NCBI RefSeq assembly: GCF_030816615.1
Contig: NZ_JAUSYD010000001.1
Coordinates: 2,604,001-2,668,000 of the forward strand
DNA: 64,000 nt
Source of the DNA: Streptomyces sp. B1I3
GTDB taxonomy: Bacteria; Actinomycetota; Actinomycetes; Streptomycetales; Streptomycetaceae
Direction of reading: 5' to 3'
Within the stretch, counting starts at the first letter, position 1. Each line of letters starts with the position of its first letter. The notes under the pieces were generated by a model, which searched no databases, was not told the DNA's origin, and saw only the letters and a list, made by a program, of their open reading frames with translations. The position numbers were made by a program, and so were the translations under genes. Below, piece after piece: positions 1 through 8,873 of this stretch.

Positions 1-953
1 CTACTCGGTCGGGCGGCGGTTTCGTCGTCGACGAGGACGCGGTGGCCGGCGAGGACCCGATCGTCCCGGACGACACCGTCCTCAAGCACCCCTTCCGCAC
101 CGGCGACGAGCTGCTGCGGCTCGCCCGGGAGACCGGCCTGTCCATCTCCTCGCTCATGCTGGAGAACGAGAAGGCCTGGCGCACGGAGGACGAGATCCGC
201 GCCGGACTTCTGGAGATCTGGCGCGTCATGCAGGCCTGTGTCGCGCGTGGCATGTCGCGCGAGGGGATCCTGCCCGGCGGCCTGAAGGTCCGTCGCCGCG
301 CCGCGAACTCCGCCCGCCAGCTCCGCGCCGAGGGCGACCCCCAGACACACGCGATGGAGTGGATCACCCTCTACGCGATGGCGGTCAACGAGGAGAACGC
401 CGCCGGTGGCCGCGTGGTGACCGCTCCCACCAACGGCGCGGCGGGCATCATCCCGGCCGTCCTGCACTACTACATGAACTTCGCGGCCGGCGGCTGCACC
501 GAGACCGAGAAGGACGACAGCGTCGTCCGCTTCCTGCTGGCCGCGGGCGCGATCGGCATGCTGTTCAAGGAGAACGCCTCGATCTCCGGTGCCGAGGTCG
601 GCTGCCAGGGCGAGGTGGGCTCGGCCTGCTCCATGGCCGCCGGCGCCCTCGCCGAGGTGCTGGGCGGCTCGGCCGAGCAGGTGGAGAACGCCGCGGAGAT
701 CGGCATGGAGCACAACCTGGGCCTGACCTGCGATCCGGTCGGAGGCCTCGTCCAGATCCCCTGCATCGAGCGCAACGGCATGGCGGCCGTCAAGGCGGTG
801 ACGGCGGCGAAGATGGCGCTGCGCGGCGACGGCATCCACAAGGTCTCCCTCGACAAGGTCATCAAGACCATGAAGGAGACCGGCGCCGACATGTCGGTCA
901 AGTACAAGGAGACGGCGCGGGGCGGTCTCGCGGTGAACATCATCGAGTGCTGA
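1..953 (+). CDS. sdaA: L-serine dehydratase (L-serine ammonia-lyase), 5' end missing
   Basis: Converts L-serine to pyruvate and ammonia in the cytoplasm using an oxygen-sensitive [4Fe-4S] cluster. The visible 303+ residues are the C-terminal two thirds of the single-chain bacterial enzyme: the segment [19 protein letters not shown], then GLTCDPVGG and QIPCIERN supply the cysteines that hold the cluster, and the protein ends in the typical [10 protein letters not shown]. The true start lies before the window; the GTG at 42 is internal. At the extreme left, YSVG is read from base 2 while GGGFVVDE is read from base 3, so one extra G sits in the GGG run near 11-13. This would be a frameshift in the conserved YSVGGGF motif, or a sequencing error. 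In Streptomyces sdaA usually follows glycine-cleavage and glyA genes, which would be upstream of the window. A hairpin at 1076-1108 separates it from the convergent cellulase gene. Confidence 0.93.
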   Translation, partial: TRSGGGFVVDEDAVAGEDPIVPDDTVLKHPFRTGDELLRLARETGLSISSLMLENEKAWRTEDEIRAGLLEIWRVMQACVARGMSREGILPGGLKVRRRAANSARQLRAEGDPQTHAMEWITLYAMAVNEENAAGGRVVTAPTNGAAGIIPAVLHYYMNFAAGGCTETEKDDSVVRFLLAAGAIGMLFKENASISGAEVGCQGEVGSACSMAAGALAEVLGGSAEQVENAAEIGMEHNLGLTCDPVGGLVQIPCIERNGMAAVKAVTAAKMALRGDGIHKVSLDKVIKTMKETGADMSVKYKETARGGLAVNIIEC

Positions 954-1044
954 GCACTCGGCCTCCGACCGGAACGTTCCCGCTGCTGCTCGGTGCTGTC
1001 AGGACCTCCTGCGCCCACGCGGCTCGGGGCCCCAGGAGCGTCCC

Positions 1045-1089
1045 CGGACATCGGGCGGGGCTCCGGTCGGACATCGGGCGGGGCTCCGG
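1045..1089. repeat. 22-bp tandem direct repeat
   Basis: A 22-bp unit starting CGGACATCGG occurs at 1045-1066 and again at 1068-1089, separated by one T. The second copy also forms the left arm of the terminator hairpin that follows, so the repeat looks like a duplication of one terminator arm. Confidence 0.85.
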
Positions 1090-1108
1090 CCCGGCCGGAG
1101 CCCCGCCC
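1076..1108. terminator. hairpin terminator between sdaA and the cellulase gene
   Basis: A perfect 14-bp stem, GGGCGGGGCTCCGG at 1076-1089 pairing with 1095-1108, with a 5-nt loop. It lies between two convergent genes and can serve both strands. It has no U tract, which is common in Streptomyces. Confidence 0.75.
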
Positions 1109-1112
1109 TGGG

Positions 1113-2486
1113 TCAGCTGGTGGGGAAGTTGTCAGCGGTACTGATCCGGTTCTTGAGCAGCGTCCCCGATTCGGTCAGCACACCGCTGCTGCTGTAGTCG
1201 CTGCCGCTGCAGGTGCCGGGTTTGAACGCCGCGCTGCTCTCGGAGGCGTCGGAGTAGGTCCAGTTCGCGTAGCCGATCTTCAGCTGATCGAGCAGGTCGA
1301 GCCAGGCCGTGGTGCTCGCCCGGTCCATCGCTCCACCGCCGGTGGCGCTCACTGTCCCGAACTCGGTGACGAAGAGCGGGAGTTTCGAGGCCGCCCGGCT
1401 CACTGCGGCACGGTAGTTGTCCTTGTGGCTGGCGGCGTAGAAGTGGAACGCGTACATGATGTTGGTGGCATTGACGGGGCTGTTGACGACCTCGCTCTCG
1501 CTGGAGCCGTCCGAGACCCCCAGCGAGGACCAGCCGCGGGTGCCGACGATGACGACGGCGTCCGGGTCTGCCGCCCGGATCACCGGGATGACCTGGTCTG
1601 CGTAGTTCTTGATGGCAGCCCAGCTCACGCCGTTGGGCTCGTTGGCGATCTCGTAGATGACGTTCTTCTTGTCGGCGTTGCGGGCGGCGACGGAGGCGAA
1701 GAACGTCTTGGCGCGGGCCAGGTTGTAGTTCGGGTCACCCGGGGTCAGGGTGTGGAAGTCGATCAGGGCGTACATGCCGCGGGCCTCGGCCATGTCGACG
1801 AGGCTGTTCACCCGGCTGGTGAAGCCCGCCGGGTCGGTCTCGTAGCCGTCCTCCTGCACGTACATGGCGATGCGCAGCAGGTCCGACTTCCAGTCCTTCG
1901 CCAGTGCGTCCAGGGACGCGGCGTTGTAGCACGCGTTGAACCACTGGATGCCGTGCGTGCTCATGCCCCGCAGCTGTATGGGGCGGTTGTACTGGTTGCA
2001 CAGGTTAACGCCGCAGACGTGGACCTGTCCGTTGATGCTCACGGGGGTGCCGCCGCCCGGGGTGGGCGGCTGGGTCCCGTCGACGGAGCCCGTACAGGCG
2101 ACGCCGTTGAGTGTGAACGCCGTGGGCGCGGGGTTGGTGCCGGTGAAGGAACCCACCAGCCCCACGTCGGCCGCCGCACCGGTGGCCAGCGTGCGGTTCC
2201 AGTCGACGCCGACGGCGGAGACCGTGGAACCGGACTGCGACCAGCCGGCGTTCCAGCCCTGGACGAGCTTCTGCCCGGCGTCCGGCATGGCGAACTTGAG
2301 CGTCCACCCCGAGATGGGTTCACCCAGATTGGTGATCTTCACCCCGGCCTGGAAGCCGCCCTGCCACTGGCTGGTGACCGTGTAGTCGACCTTGCATCCG
2401 GTGGCAGCCACCGCCTGTGGGCCGACCAGGGCGGTGAGCCCCAGGATCGTCGCGCAGGTCGCCAGTAAAGCCAGGAAACGTTTCAC
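1113..2486 (-). CDS. Secreted CBM2-GH5 endoglucanase (cellulase)
   Basis: A secreted beta-1,4-glucanase of 457 residues. Residues 1-28 are a Sec signal peptide. Residues 31-131 are a family 2 carbohydrate-binding module bounded by Cys31 and Cys131, with Trp residues on the binding face. A short Pro/Gly/Thr linker leads into a GH5 catalytic domain (about 150-445). The acid/base is Glu283 in EIANEPNG and the nucleophile is Glu375 in FVTEFGTVS, the standard GH5 pair. The start is GTG at 2486, behind a GAGGAAT-type ribosome site. Codon 7 is TTA (2466-2468), the rare leucine codon read by the bldA tRNA. A CebR-type palindrome lies 36 bp upstream (2522-2535), so cellobiose-responsive repression is likely. 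It belongs to a small cellulose island with the regulator and LPMO that follow. Confidence 0.93.
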   Translation of the reverse strand: MKRFLALLATCATILGLTALVGPQAVAATGCKVDYTVTSQWQGGFQAGVKITNLGEPISGWTLKFAMPDAGQKLVQGWNAGWSQSGSTVSAVGVDWNRTLATGAAADVGLVGSFTGTNPAPTAFTLNGVACTGSVDGTQPPTPGGGTPVSINGQVHVCGVNLCNQYNRPIQLRGMSTHGIQWFNACYNAASLDALAKDWKSDLLRIAMYVQEDGYETDPAGFTSRVNSLVDMAEARGMYALIDFHTLTPGDPNYNLARAKTFFASVAARNADKKNVIYEIANEPNGVSWAAIKNYADQVIPVIRAADPDAVVIVGTRGWSSLGVSDGSSESEVVNSPVNATNIMYAFHFYAASHKDNYRAAVSRAASKLPLFVTEFGTVSATGGGAMDRASTTAWLDLLDQLKIGYANWTYSDASESSAAFKPGTCSGSDYSSSGVLTESGTLLKNRISTADNFPTS

Positions 2487-2521
2487 AGCATTCCTCCTCG
2501 TGCGAAGCGGGAACGGCTCTT

Positions 2522-2535
2522 CGGGAGCGCTCCCA
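2522..2535. promoter_or_regulatory. CebR-type operator upstream of cellulase
   Basis: CGGGAGCGCTCCCA, one mismatch from the TGGGAGCGCTCCCA palindrome bound by the cellobiose repressor CebR in streptomycetes. It lies 36 bp upstream of the GH5 start. Confidence 0.85.
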
Positions 2536-2810
2536 ACGGGCGTCGGCCCGAGAGCGTGGACAGCACATCGATGCCTCCGGGTATCCGGCCGTCACCGGCC
2601 TCCCGGAAACCCGATCCGAGGTGTTCGGGGCGCAGGGTCCGGTAGCGGCTGGTACGCCGCCTGCTCCGCCACCGGACCGACCGTAGTGACCGGAACCGAA
2701 CGGGGATCCGGCCGGCCCCGCGATGTCACGGCACACCGCAGCCCTGACGGGAGGGGAGAGGCGCGCAGTGACGGGAGCACCGGATGCGCATCCGGTCGGG
2801 CACTACGGTT

Positions 2811-2824
2811 TGGGAGCGCTCCCA
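2811..2824. promoter_or_regulatory. Perfect CebR-type operator upstream of the LacI regulator
   Basis: TGGGAGCGCTCCCA, an exact 14-bp palindrome. It lies 345 bp upstream of the regulator start and about 325 bp upstream of the cellulase start. It may serve autoregulation or looping with the other sites. Confidence 0.88.
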
Positions 2825-3168
2825 ATCTCGGGGGTCGGGAGAGTGCCGTCAAGCTGTTCGACGGAATTCGCCGCCGCTGTCGCACGCAGCGGAGGCAGGC
2901 GCGGGCGCGCCGGGTACGAGGGCCGGCCGCGTCACCTGCACGGCCGTGCGGACGGTACCTTCGACACCTCCCCTACGAGATCTTCTGAGGGTCACGCGTG
3001 GCGAGGGCTGCGGGCCCGGCGGACGCGTGGCGCGAGGAGCGCTTCCGGTGCCCGCGTACGGATTGCGGACAGCGGCACCCCGCGGCGAGTGGTTCCCGCC
3101 GGTCGGTCGAAACATTCGGTCGCGCACCCGTCGGGTCCGTAGGATCGGGTGCTCTTGGGGGTGGGAAC

Positions 3169-4191
3169 ATGCTGAAGCGGAGTTCCGGCACACCGACGCT
3201 GGAGGAAGTGGCCGCCCTTGCCGGAGTGGGGCGGGGCACGGTCTCCCGGGTGATCAACAACGCGTCGGGCGTCAAGGCGTCCACACGCCGTGCCGTGCAG
3301 CGCGCCATCGACGAACTGGACTATGTCCCGAATCTGGCCGCACGTTCACTGGCCGGGCGGCGCGCGGGCGCCGTCGCGCTGGTGATGACCAAGTCGGACT
3401 GGCGGTTGTTCGGGGAGCCGTTCTTCTCGGAGGTCGCGCGGGCGGTCGGGGACGCGCTGACCGAGGCGGGCGTGCAGTTGCTGCTCACGCTCGTCCGCAC
3501 GGACGCCGAGCGGCAGCGGCTCGTGGAGTACGTGCGCGGCGGCCGGGTCGACGGAGTGCTGCTGATGTCCGTGCGGGCCGGAGACCGGCTGCCGGACATG
3601 CTCGCCGACGCCGGGCTGCCCACGGTGCTGCTGGGCAGGCGCTCGGGTGACGAGCGGGTGACCTACGTGGACGCGGACAACGTCGGCGGTGCGCGGGCGG
3701 CGGTCGGCCACCTGGTGGACGGAGGCCGGAGGTCCATCGCCGCGATCACGGGCCCGCCCGAGATGTACGTCGCCCGGTGCAGGCTGCGCGGTTACCGGCA
3801 GGCGCTGGGTGAGGCCGGGCTCGACGAGGTGCCGTCCCTGGTCGTACAGGGCGACTTCACCGAGGCCAGCGGGCGACGGGCGATGGCCGGGCTCATCGAG
3901 CGGCATCCGGAGATCGACGCCGTCTTCGCCGCGTCGGACAGCATGGCCGCCGGGGCCCTGGCCGCCCTGCACGCGGCGGGGCGCCGGGTGCCGCAGGACG
4001 TGGCGGTGGTCGGCTTCGACGACTTCGAGCTGTCCGAGCAGACCGAGCCGCCGCTGACGACCGTCCGCCAGCCGATGGAGGAGATCGGCCGGACCATGGT
4101 GCGGCTGCTGCTGGAGGAGATGGACCAGCCGGAGGTGGCCTGGCGCCATGTGATCCTGCGGACGCGGCTGGTGGTGCGCGAGTCGGCCTGA
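3169..4191 (+). CDS. LacI-family transcriptional repressor, CebR-like
   Basis: A 340-residue LacI/GalR regulator. The first ~60 residues carry the helix-turn-helix (LEEVAALAGVGRGTVSRV) and the hinge helix (NLAARSLAG) that inserts into the minor groove of a central CG step. The rest is a periplasmic-binding-protein fold for sugar sensing (GVLLMS, AVVGFDDFELSEQTEPPLTTVRQP). The reading frame is open back to 2998, but the start at 3169 is preferred because it directly precedes the HTH and follows GGGGGTGGGAAC; the upstream extension has no domain. Four CebR-type palindromes flank this gene, so it is most likely the cellobiose or cello-oligosaccharide repressor of its neighbours. The canonical CebR normally sits beside cebEFG transporter genes, which are absent here, so this may be a paralogue. 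Confidence 0.87.
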   Translation: MLKRSSGTPTLEEVAALAGVGRGTVSRVINNASGVKASTRRAVQRAIDELDYVPNLAARSLAGRRAGAVALVMTKSDWRLFGEPFFSEVARAVGDALTEAGVQLLLTLVRTDAERQRLVEYVRGGRVDGVLLMSVRAGDRLPDMLADAGLPTVLLGRRSGDERVTYVDADNVGGARAAVGHLVDGGRRSIAAITGPPEMYVARCRLRGYRQALGEAGLDEVPSLVVQGDFTEASGRRAMAGLIERHPEIDAVFAASDSMAAGALAALHAAGRRVPQDVAVVGFDDFELSEQTEPPLTTVRQPMEEIGRTMVRLLLEEMDQPEVAWRHVILRTRLVVRESA

Positions 4192-4517
4192 GGCGCCTTC
4201 ACGCGCCACCTCGGCCGCCGTGACGGCCGGGCTGGCGCAGGCCCGGCCCGAGCGGTCCGATCACCACGCCCGCCCCGGCCAGGACGCCGACGCCCCCCGC
4301 GTCAGGCCCGCCAGGTGACGTACACGCCGGCCCCTCCCGGGACACGACCGCCTCGCGCCGGGCCCGGTGCCACCGTGCCCGGCGGGAGGCTGGGGGGGCA
4401 ACGGCACGGTTTCCGGAGCCCGGTGCGAACGGTGTTCCCGCACGGGCACCCAATGACGTCTTCGTACGACGCCGTACGAGCTCCTCAGGTCGTCGGCAGC
4501 GTCCGCAGCGAAAGTTT

Positions 4518-4531
4518 CGGGAGCGCTCCCA
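4518..4531. promoter_or_regulatory. CebR-type operator
   Basis: CGGGAGCGCTCCCA, identical to the site upstream of the cellulase. It lies 442 bp upstream of the LPMO start. Confidence 0.82.
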
Positions 4532-4675
4532 AGCGGCTGGCATATGCCGATCGGGCGGGGTCGCATCTTGTGACCACGCCTGACCTGCCTCTTCTGAATC
4601 CGTTCGACGCGGCCCGTTCCGACGGGTTGTCAGGGACACAGCACCGCTTCTACAGTCCCCTACTGAACCAACAGG

Positions 4676-4689
4676 TGGGAGCGCTCCCA
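4676..4689. promoter_or_regulatory. Perfect CebR-type operator upstream of LPMO
   Basis: TGGGAGCGCTCCCA, immediately followed by AGCGCTCCC, so an extra half site overlaps its right end. It is the operator closest to the LPMO gene. Confidence 0.87.
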
Positions 4690-4972
4690 GCGCTCCCGGA
4701 AGCAGCGGTCACACGCCCCGCCTTCGACGAGGCCGACGACTGCCCCCGCACGGCTGCCACGCCCCGCACCGACGTTCCGTCCTCCCCGCCCACCTTGCCG
4801 TCGAACCCGCCCGGAACGCGCCGCCCTCGTGATCCGCCCACGCCACCCCGGACCCCTCGCCCGCCAGAGGGCGCTTCCCCCCGGAGGGCGAGGACCTGGT
4901 CACCGGACGACGACCACAGGCAGGAGACAAGCCCCACCGGAAGACAGTCCCCACACAGGCACAGGAGAGACC

Positions 4973-6103
4973 ATGGCTCGACGCAAGAAGCAACTCGCCT
5001 CCCTGGCGGCGGTGTTCGCGACGCTGCTCGGCGCAATCGCCCTGGCATTACTGGGCCAGGGCAACGCGCAGGCGCACGGCGTGACGATGATGCCGGGTTC
5101 GCGCACCTACCTCTGCTGGCAGGATGCCAAGACCAGCACCGGCGCCCTGGACCCCACCAACCCGGCGTGCAAGGCCGCGCTCGCCGAGAGCGGCGCGACC
5201 GCGCTGTACAACTGGTTCGCCGTGCTCGACTCCAACGCGGGTGGGCGAGGGGCCGGCTATGTCCCGGACGGGAAGCTGTGCAGCGCCGGTGACCGGTCGC
5301 CGTACAACTTCACCGGATACAACGCCGCCCGTGCGGACTGGCCCCGGACGCACCTGACGTCCGGGAAGACGATCCAGATCAAGCACAGCAACTGGGCGGC
5401 ACACCCGGGCTCGTTCCGGGTGTACCTCTCCAAGCCGGGTTACTCGCCCAGCACCGAACTGGGCTGGGACGACCTCGATCTGATCGACACCGTCACCAAC
5501 CCGTCGCAGACGGGCTCGCCGGGCACGGACGGCGGCCACTACTTCTGGAATCTGGGCCTGCCCTCGGGCCGCTCGGGCAACGCGGTGATGTTCATCCAGT
5601 GGGTGCGCTCGGACAGCCAGGAGAACTTCTTCTCCTGCTCCGACGTCGTCTTCGACGGCGGCAACGGCGAGGTGACCGGCATCCGCGGTTCGGGCGGCAC
5701 TCCCACCCCCGACCCGACGCCCACCCCTGACCCGACACCCACGCCGGACCCGACACCCACGCCGGACCCGACGCCCACGCCGACCGATCCGCACACCGGC
5801 TGCATGGCCGTCTACAACGTGACCAACTCCTGGAGCGGCGGCTTCCAGGGCTCCGTCGAGGTCATGAACCACGGCACCACGGCGCGCGACGGCTGGGCCG
5901 TGAAGTGGACACCCGGTGCGGGCGCCAAGGTCAGCAGCGTGTGGAACGGTGCACTGACGACGGGGTCGGACGGCACGCTCACGGTCAAGAACCTCGCCTA
6001 CAACGGGACCGTCCCGCCGGGGGGCAGCGTCACCTTCGGGTTCACGGCGACCTCGACCGGCAACAACTTCCCGGTCGGCTCGATCGGCTGCGTCAGCCCG
6101 TAG
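4973..6103 (+). CDS. Secreted AA10 lytic polysaccharide monooxygenase with CBM2
   Basis: A copper-dependent enzyme that cleaves crystalline cellulose oxidatively outside the cell, helping cellulases such as the neighbouring GH5. It has 376 residues. The signal peptide ends at QAQA|H, leaving His35 as the mature N-terminus. His35 and His144 (in NWAAHPGSF) form the copper histidine brace, and the Phe at 219-220 in ENFFSCSD is the usual axial position. These match the numbering known for the S. coelicolor cellulose-active AA10 CelS2. A PDPTPT-repeat linker (about 243-273) joins a C-terminal CBM2 (about 277-376). The ATG at 4973 follows AGGAGAGACC. Codon 26, within the signal peptide, is TTA (5048-5050), suggesting bldA dependence. 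Upstream CebR-type sites suggest repression by the adjacent LacI protein. A strong hairpin ends the unit. Confidence 0.95.
   Translation: MARRKKQLASLAAVFATLLGAIALALLGQGNAQAHGVTMMPGSRTYLCWQDAKTSTGALDPTNPACKAALAESGATALYNWFAVLDSNAGGRGAGYVPDGKLCSAGDRSPYNFTGYNAARADWPRTHLTSGKTIQIKHSNWAAHPGSFRVYLSKPGYSPSTELGWDDLDLIDTVTNPSQTGSPGTDGGHYFWNLGLPSGRSGNAVMFIQWVRSDSQENFFSCSDVVFDGGNGEVTGIRGSGGTPTPDPTPTPDPTPTPDPTPTPDPTPTPTDPHTGCMAVYNVTNSWSGGFQGSVEVMNHGTTARDGWAVKWTPGAGAKVSSVWNGALTTGSDGTLTVKNLAYNGTVPPGGSVTFGFTATSTGNNFPVGSIGCVSP
5699..5791 (+). repeat. Tandem 18-bp repeat encoding PDPTPT linker
   Basis: Four to five imperfect 18-bp units encode a (PDPTPT)n linker between the LPMO catalytic domain and its CBM2. 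Such extracellular linkers vary in repeat number between strains. Confidence 0.85.
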
Positions 6104-6117
6104 GTGCTGACGGAGCG

Positions 6118-6150
6118 GCGCCGGTTCCCGCATCGCGCGGGAACCGGCGC
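6118..6150. terminator. Strong hairpin terminator after LPMO
   Basis: A perfect 14-bp stem: GCGCCGGTTCCCGC (6118-6131) pairs with GCGGGAACCGGCGC (6137-6150), with a 5-nt loop, 14 bp after the LPMO stop. Confidence 0.85.
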
Positions 6151-6211
6151 TGTCGTGCTGCCACGCCCGGGCGTCGCTGCTGCCACGCCCAGGCGCTGAC
6201 GGCTCCGGGTC

Positions 6212-6717
6212 CGGCTTCCGGGCGCGTTCGCCCTGGCCTTCGGCAAGCGGCCGGACCTGCTGCTGCTCGGCGAGCCGATGTCGGACCCCGACCCGCCGGC
6301 CCGCGAAGAGATGAGCACCCTGCTGATGGCGGAGGCCGTCGAACGCGGAACCACGGTGATGATGTCGTCGCACATGCTCGCCGAGCCGGCGGACATGTGC
6401 GACTACCTGCTGGTCGTCGCCCAGGGGCGATAAGGATGGCCGGCGACGCCGACGCCCCCGCCCACGCCCTGGTGACCGGCGTGACCTGGGACGGCGCGCT
6501 GCCCTCCGCCCTGGACGGGCACACCGTGTTCGAGAACCGCGTGCAGGGGCGGCAGTTCCAGGCGATGGTGCGGCCGCACGGCCCGCTGCCGGGTGACTGG
6601 CAGGTCGCCGAGCCCAGCCTGGAGGAAGTGCTGCTCGCCCATCTCCGCTCGCCCGAGGCGCCGGCACTGTTCACGCCGGGCGCCCGCATCGACGCCGAAG
6701 GGACCCAGGCCGCGTGA
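6212..6717 (+). pseudogene. Decayed ABC transporter ATP-binding protein remnant
   Basis: A fragment of an ABC-2-type transporter ATPase. The first piece (6212-6433) reads ALAFGKRPDLLLLGEPM and then TVMMSSHMLAEPADMCDYLL, i.e. the region after the signature motif through the H-loop. The signature LSGGQ is gone (it reads LPGAFALAF), Walker B has Gly instead of Asp before Glu (LLLLGEP), and the Walker A half is missing. A stop at 6431 follows, and the C-terminal regulatory part continues in another frame (MAGDADAPAHALVTGV to the stop at 6715), so one base has been lost around 6427-6431. The fragment overlaps the permease relic by GTGA, as an intact operon would. It lies between two terminators and is most likely dead. 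Confidence 0.8.
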
Positions 6718-6900
6718 GCACCACCCTGACCGCCACCCGTGGTGGACGCACCACCCGGCCGAGGATCCTGCGGGGGCCGGCCTGGCTGTGCGCCAGCACC
6801 GTGCCACCACGGCCGCCGTACTGGCCCTCGTCCTGCTCACCGCCGTCCGCACCGCGCTGAACGAGTGGATGCGCCAGGCGCCCGACGAAGGGCTTGACGG
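6714..6900 (+). pseudogene. Decayed ABC transporter permease remnant
   Basis: The N-terminal start of an ABC permease, beginning at the GTG overlapping the ATPase relic stop (MSTTLTATRGGRTTRPRILR). The frame then shifts near 6786-6795; the next piece reads VRQHRATTAAVLALVLLTAV, which is the first transmembrane helix. Similarity ends around 6880-6900 and the rest of the permease is missing. Together with the ATPase relic this is the scar of a lost ABC operon. Confidence 0.65.
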
Positions 6901-6978
6901 CGAGGAGGCCGGGCGCTCTTTCGGACCTCCTTCGCCGCCGCCTGTCCCTCCGACGGCCCAGAGGACTGAGCCGTCACG

Positions 6979-7006
6979 TGGGGCACCTGGTCTCCCAGGT
7001 GCCCCA
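6979..7006. terminator. Hairpin terminator after the ABC relics
   Basis: TGGGGCACCTGG (6979-6990) pairs perfectly with CCAGGTGCCCCA (6995-7006) around a TCTC loop. It appears to have outlived the operon it served. Confidence 0.8.
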
Positions 7007-8333
<1,327 letters not shown>

Positions 8334-8382
8334 ACGGCCGAAACGGTCCGCACAGGGCTTGCCCGAGGGGACCCGGCGACGG

Positions 8383-8422
8383 GCCCCGGGCCCGTGGACG
8401 ATGCCGAGGCCGGGCCCGGGGC
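8383..8422. terminator. Hairpin between terpene synthase and EF-hand gene
   Basis: GCCCCGGGCCCG (8383-8394) pairs with CGGGCCCGGGGC (8411-8422), a 12-bp perfect stem with a 16-nt loop, between convergent genes. Confidence 0.65.
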
Positions 8423-8541
8423 GGAACCGCGGACGGAGCGCGGGCGGCCCGGGGACGACCGTGTGCGGCGCCGGACGGCCCACCTCCCCCGCGCCCGCCG
8501 GAGAGGCCGTGCCGGCCCGGCCCGCGCCGGGCCGGTGCGGG

Positions 8542-8757
8542 TCAGGCCTTGTTCTGGGCGGCCCAGAACTCGTCGAACGTGAGCTCGCCGTCACCGTTGC
8601 CGTCGTGGGCGTTGATGATGGCCTGGGCCACCGTCTCGGTGACGAACGGGTCACCCAGCTGCGCCATCGCGCTCTTGTACTCGGCGGCCGTTATCCGGCC
8701 GTCGCCGTTCTGGTCGAAGCGCTCGAATGCCCTGCGTGCCGACTCGATGTCCGCCAC
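8542..8757 (-). CDS. Small EF-hand calcium-binding protein
   Basis: A 71-residue acidic cytoplasmic protein made almost entirely of two EF-hands. Loop 1 is DQNGDGRITAAE (15-26) and loop 2 is DGNGDGELTFDE (52-63); both have the Asp at positions 1, 3/5 and the Glu at 12 needed for Ca2+ coordination. The start is GTG at 8757, behind AAGGGGCGGAAACA. Proteins of this kind are common in Streptomyces and are thought to buffer or sense Ca2+ during differentiation; no partner is evident here. Confidence 0.9.
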   Translation of the reverse strand: MADIESARRAFERFDQNGDGRITAAEYKSAMAQLGDPFVTETVAQAIINAHDGNGDGELTFDEFWAAQNKA

Positions 8758-8831
8758 TGTTTCCGCCCCTTCGTTAAGCGTCGTTGACGGAGGTCAGATT
8801 AACGGGCGGTTTGCGCGGCCGGCGCGGCGGC

Positions 8832-8860
8832 CGGGGCGGCGGCGTCTCCCCGCCGCCCCG
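8832..8860. terminator. Hairpin terminator downstream of the beta-propeller gene
   Basis: CGGGGCGGCGG (8832-8842) pairs with CCGCCGCCCCG (8850-8860) with a 7-nt loop, just beyond the stop of the minus-strand operon. Confidence 0.65.
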
Positions 8861-8873
8861 CACGGGACGGCCG

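Larger units (their letters stand above)
2487..3168. promoter_or_regulatory. Divergent intergenic region between cellulase and LacI regulator
   Basis: About 680 bp without a convincing gene. It holds two CebR-type palindromes (2522-2535 and 2811-2824). The open frames here have no recognisable domains. The region presumably carries the divergent promoters for the cellulase (minus) and the LacI regulator (plus). Confidence 0.7.
4192..4972. promoter_or_regulatory. Long leader/promoter region upstream of the LPMO gene
   Basis: About 780 bp without a supportable gene. It contains two CebR-type palindromes (4518-4531 and 4676-4689); the second overlaps a further half site (GCGCTCCC at 4690-4697). 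The reading frame of the LPMO is open from 4829, but that stretch is Pro/Arg-rich with no domain and precedes a good ribosome site and signal peptide, so it is taken as noncoding. Confidence 0.65.

Noticed and set aside
42..44. GTG at 42 as the start of L-serine dehydratase
   Set aside because: The conserved motif [11 protein letters not shown] lies before it, so the gene starts upstream of the window.
993..2468. 491-residue open frame on the plus strand over the cellulase gene
   Set aside because: It is antisense to a gene with intact signal peptide, CBM2 and GH5 motifs; its translation is Gly/Val/Arg-rich with no domain.
2998..3168. Upstream extension of the LacI regulator
   Set aside because: LacI proteins begin directly with the helix-turn-helix; the extension has no similarity.
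4829..4972. N-terminal extension of the LPMO reading frame
   Set aside because: The extension is Pro/Arg-rich with no signal peptide; the ATG at 4973 has a good ribosome site and gives the required N-terminal His after signal cleavage.
5699..5791. CRISPR-like short repeats
   Set aside because: The repeat is in frame, has no spacers, and encodes a Pro/Thr/Asp linker.
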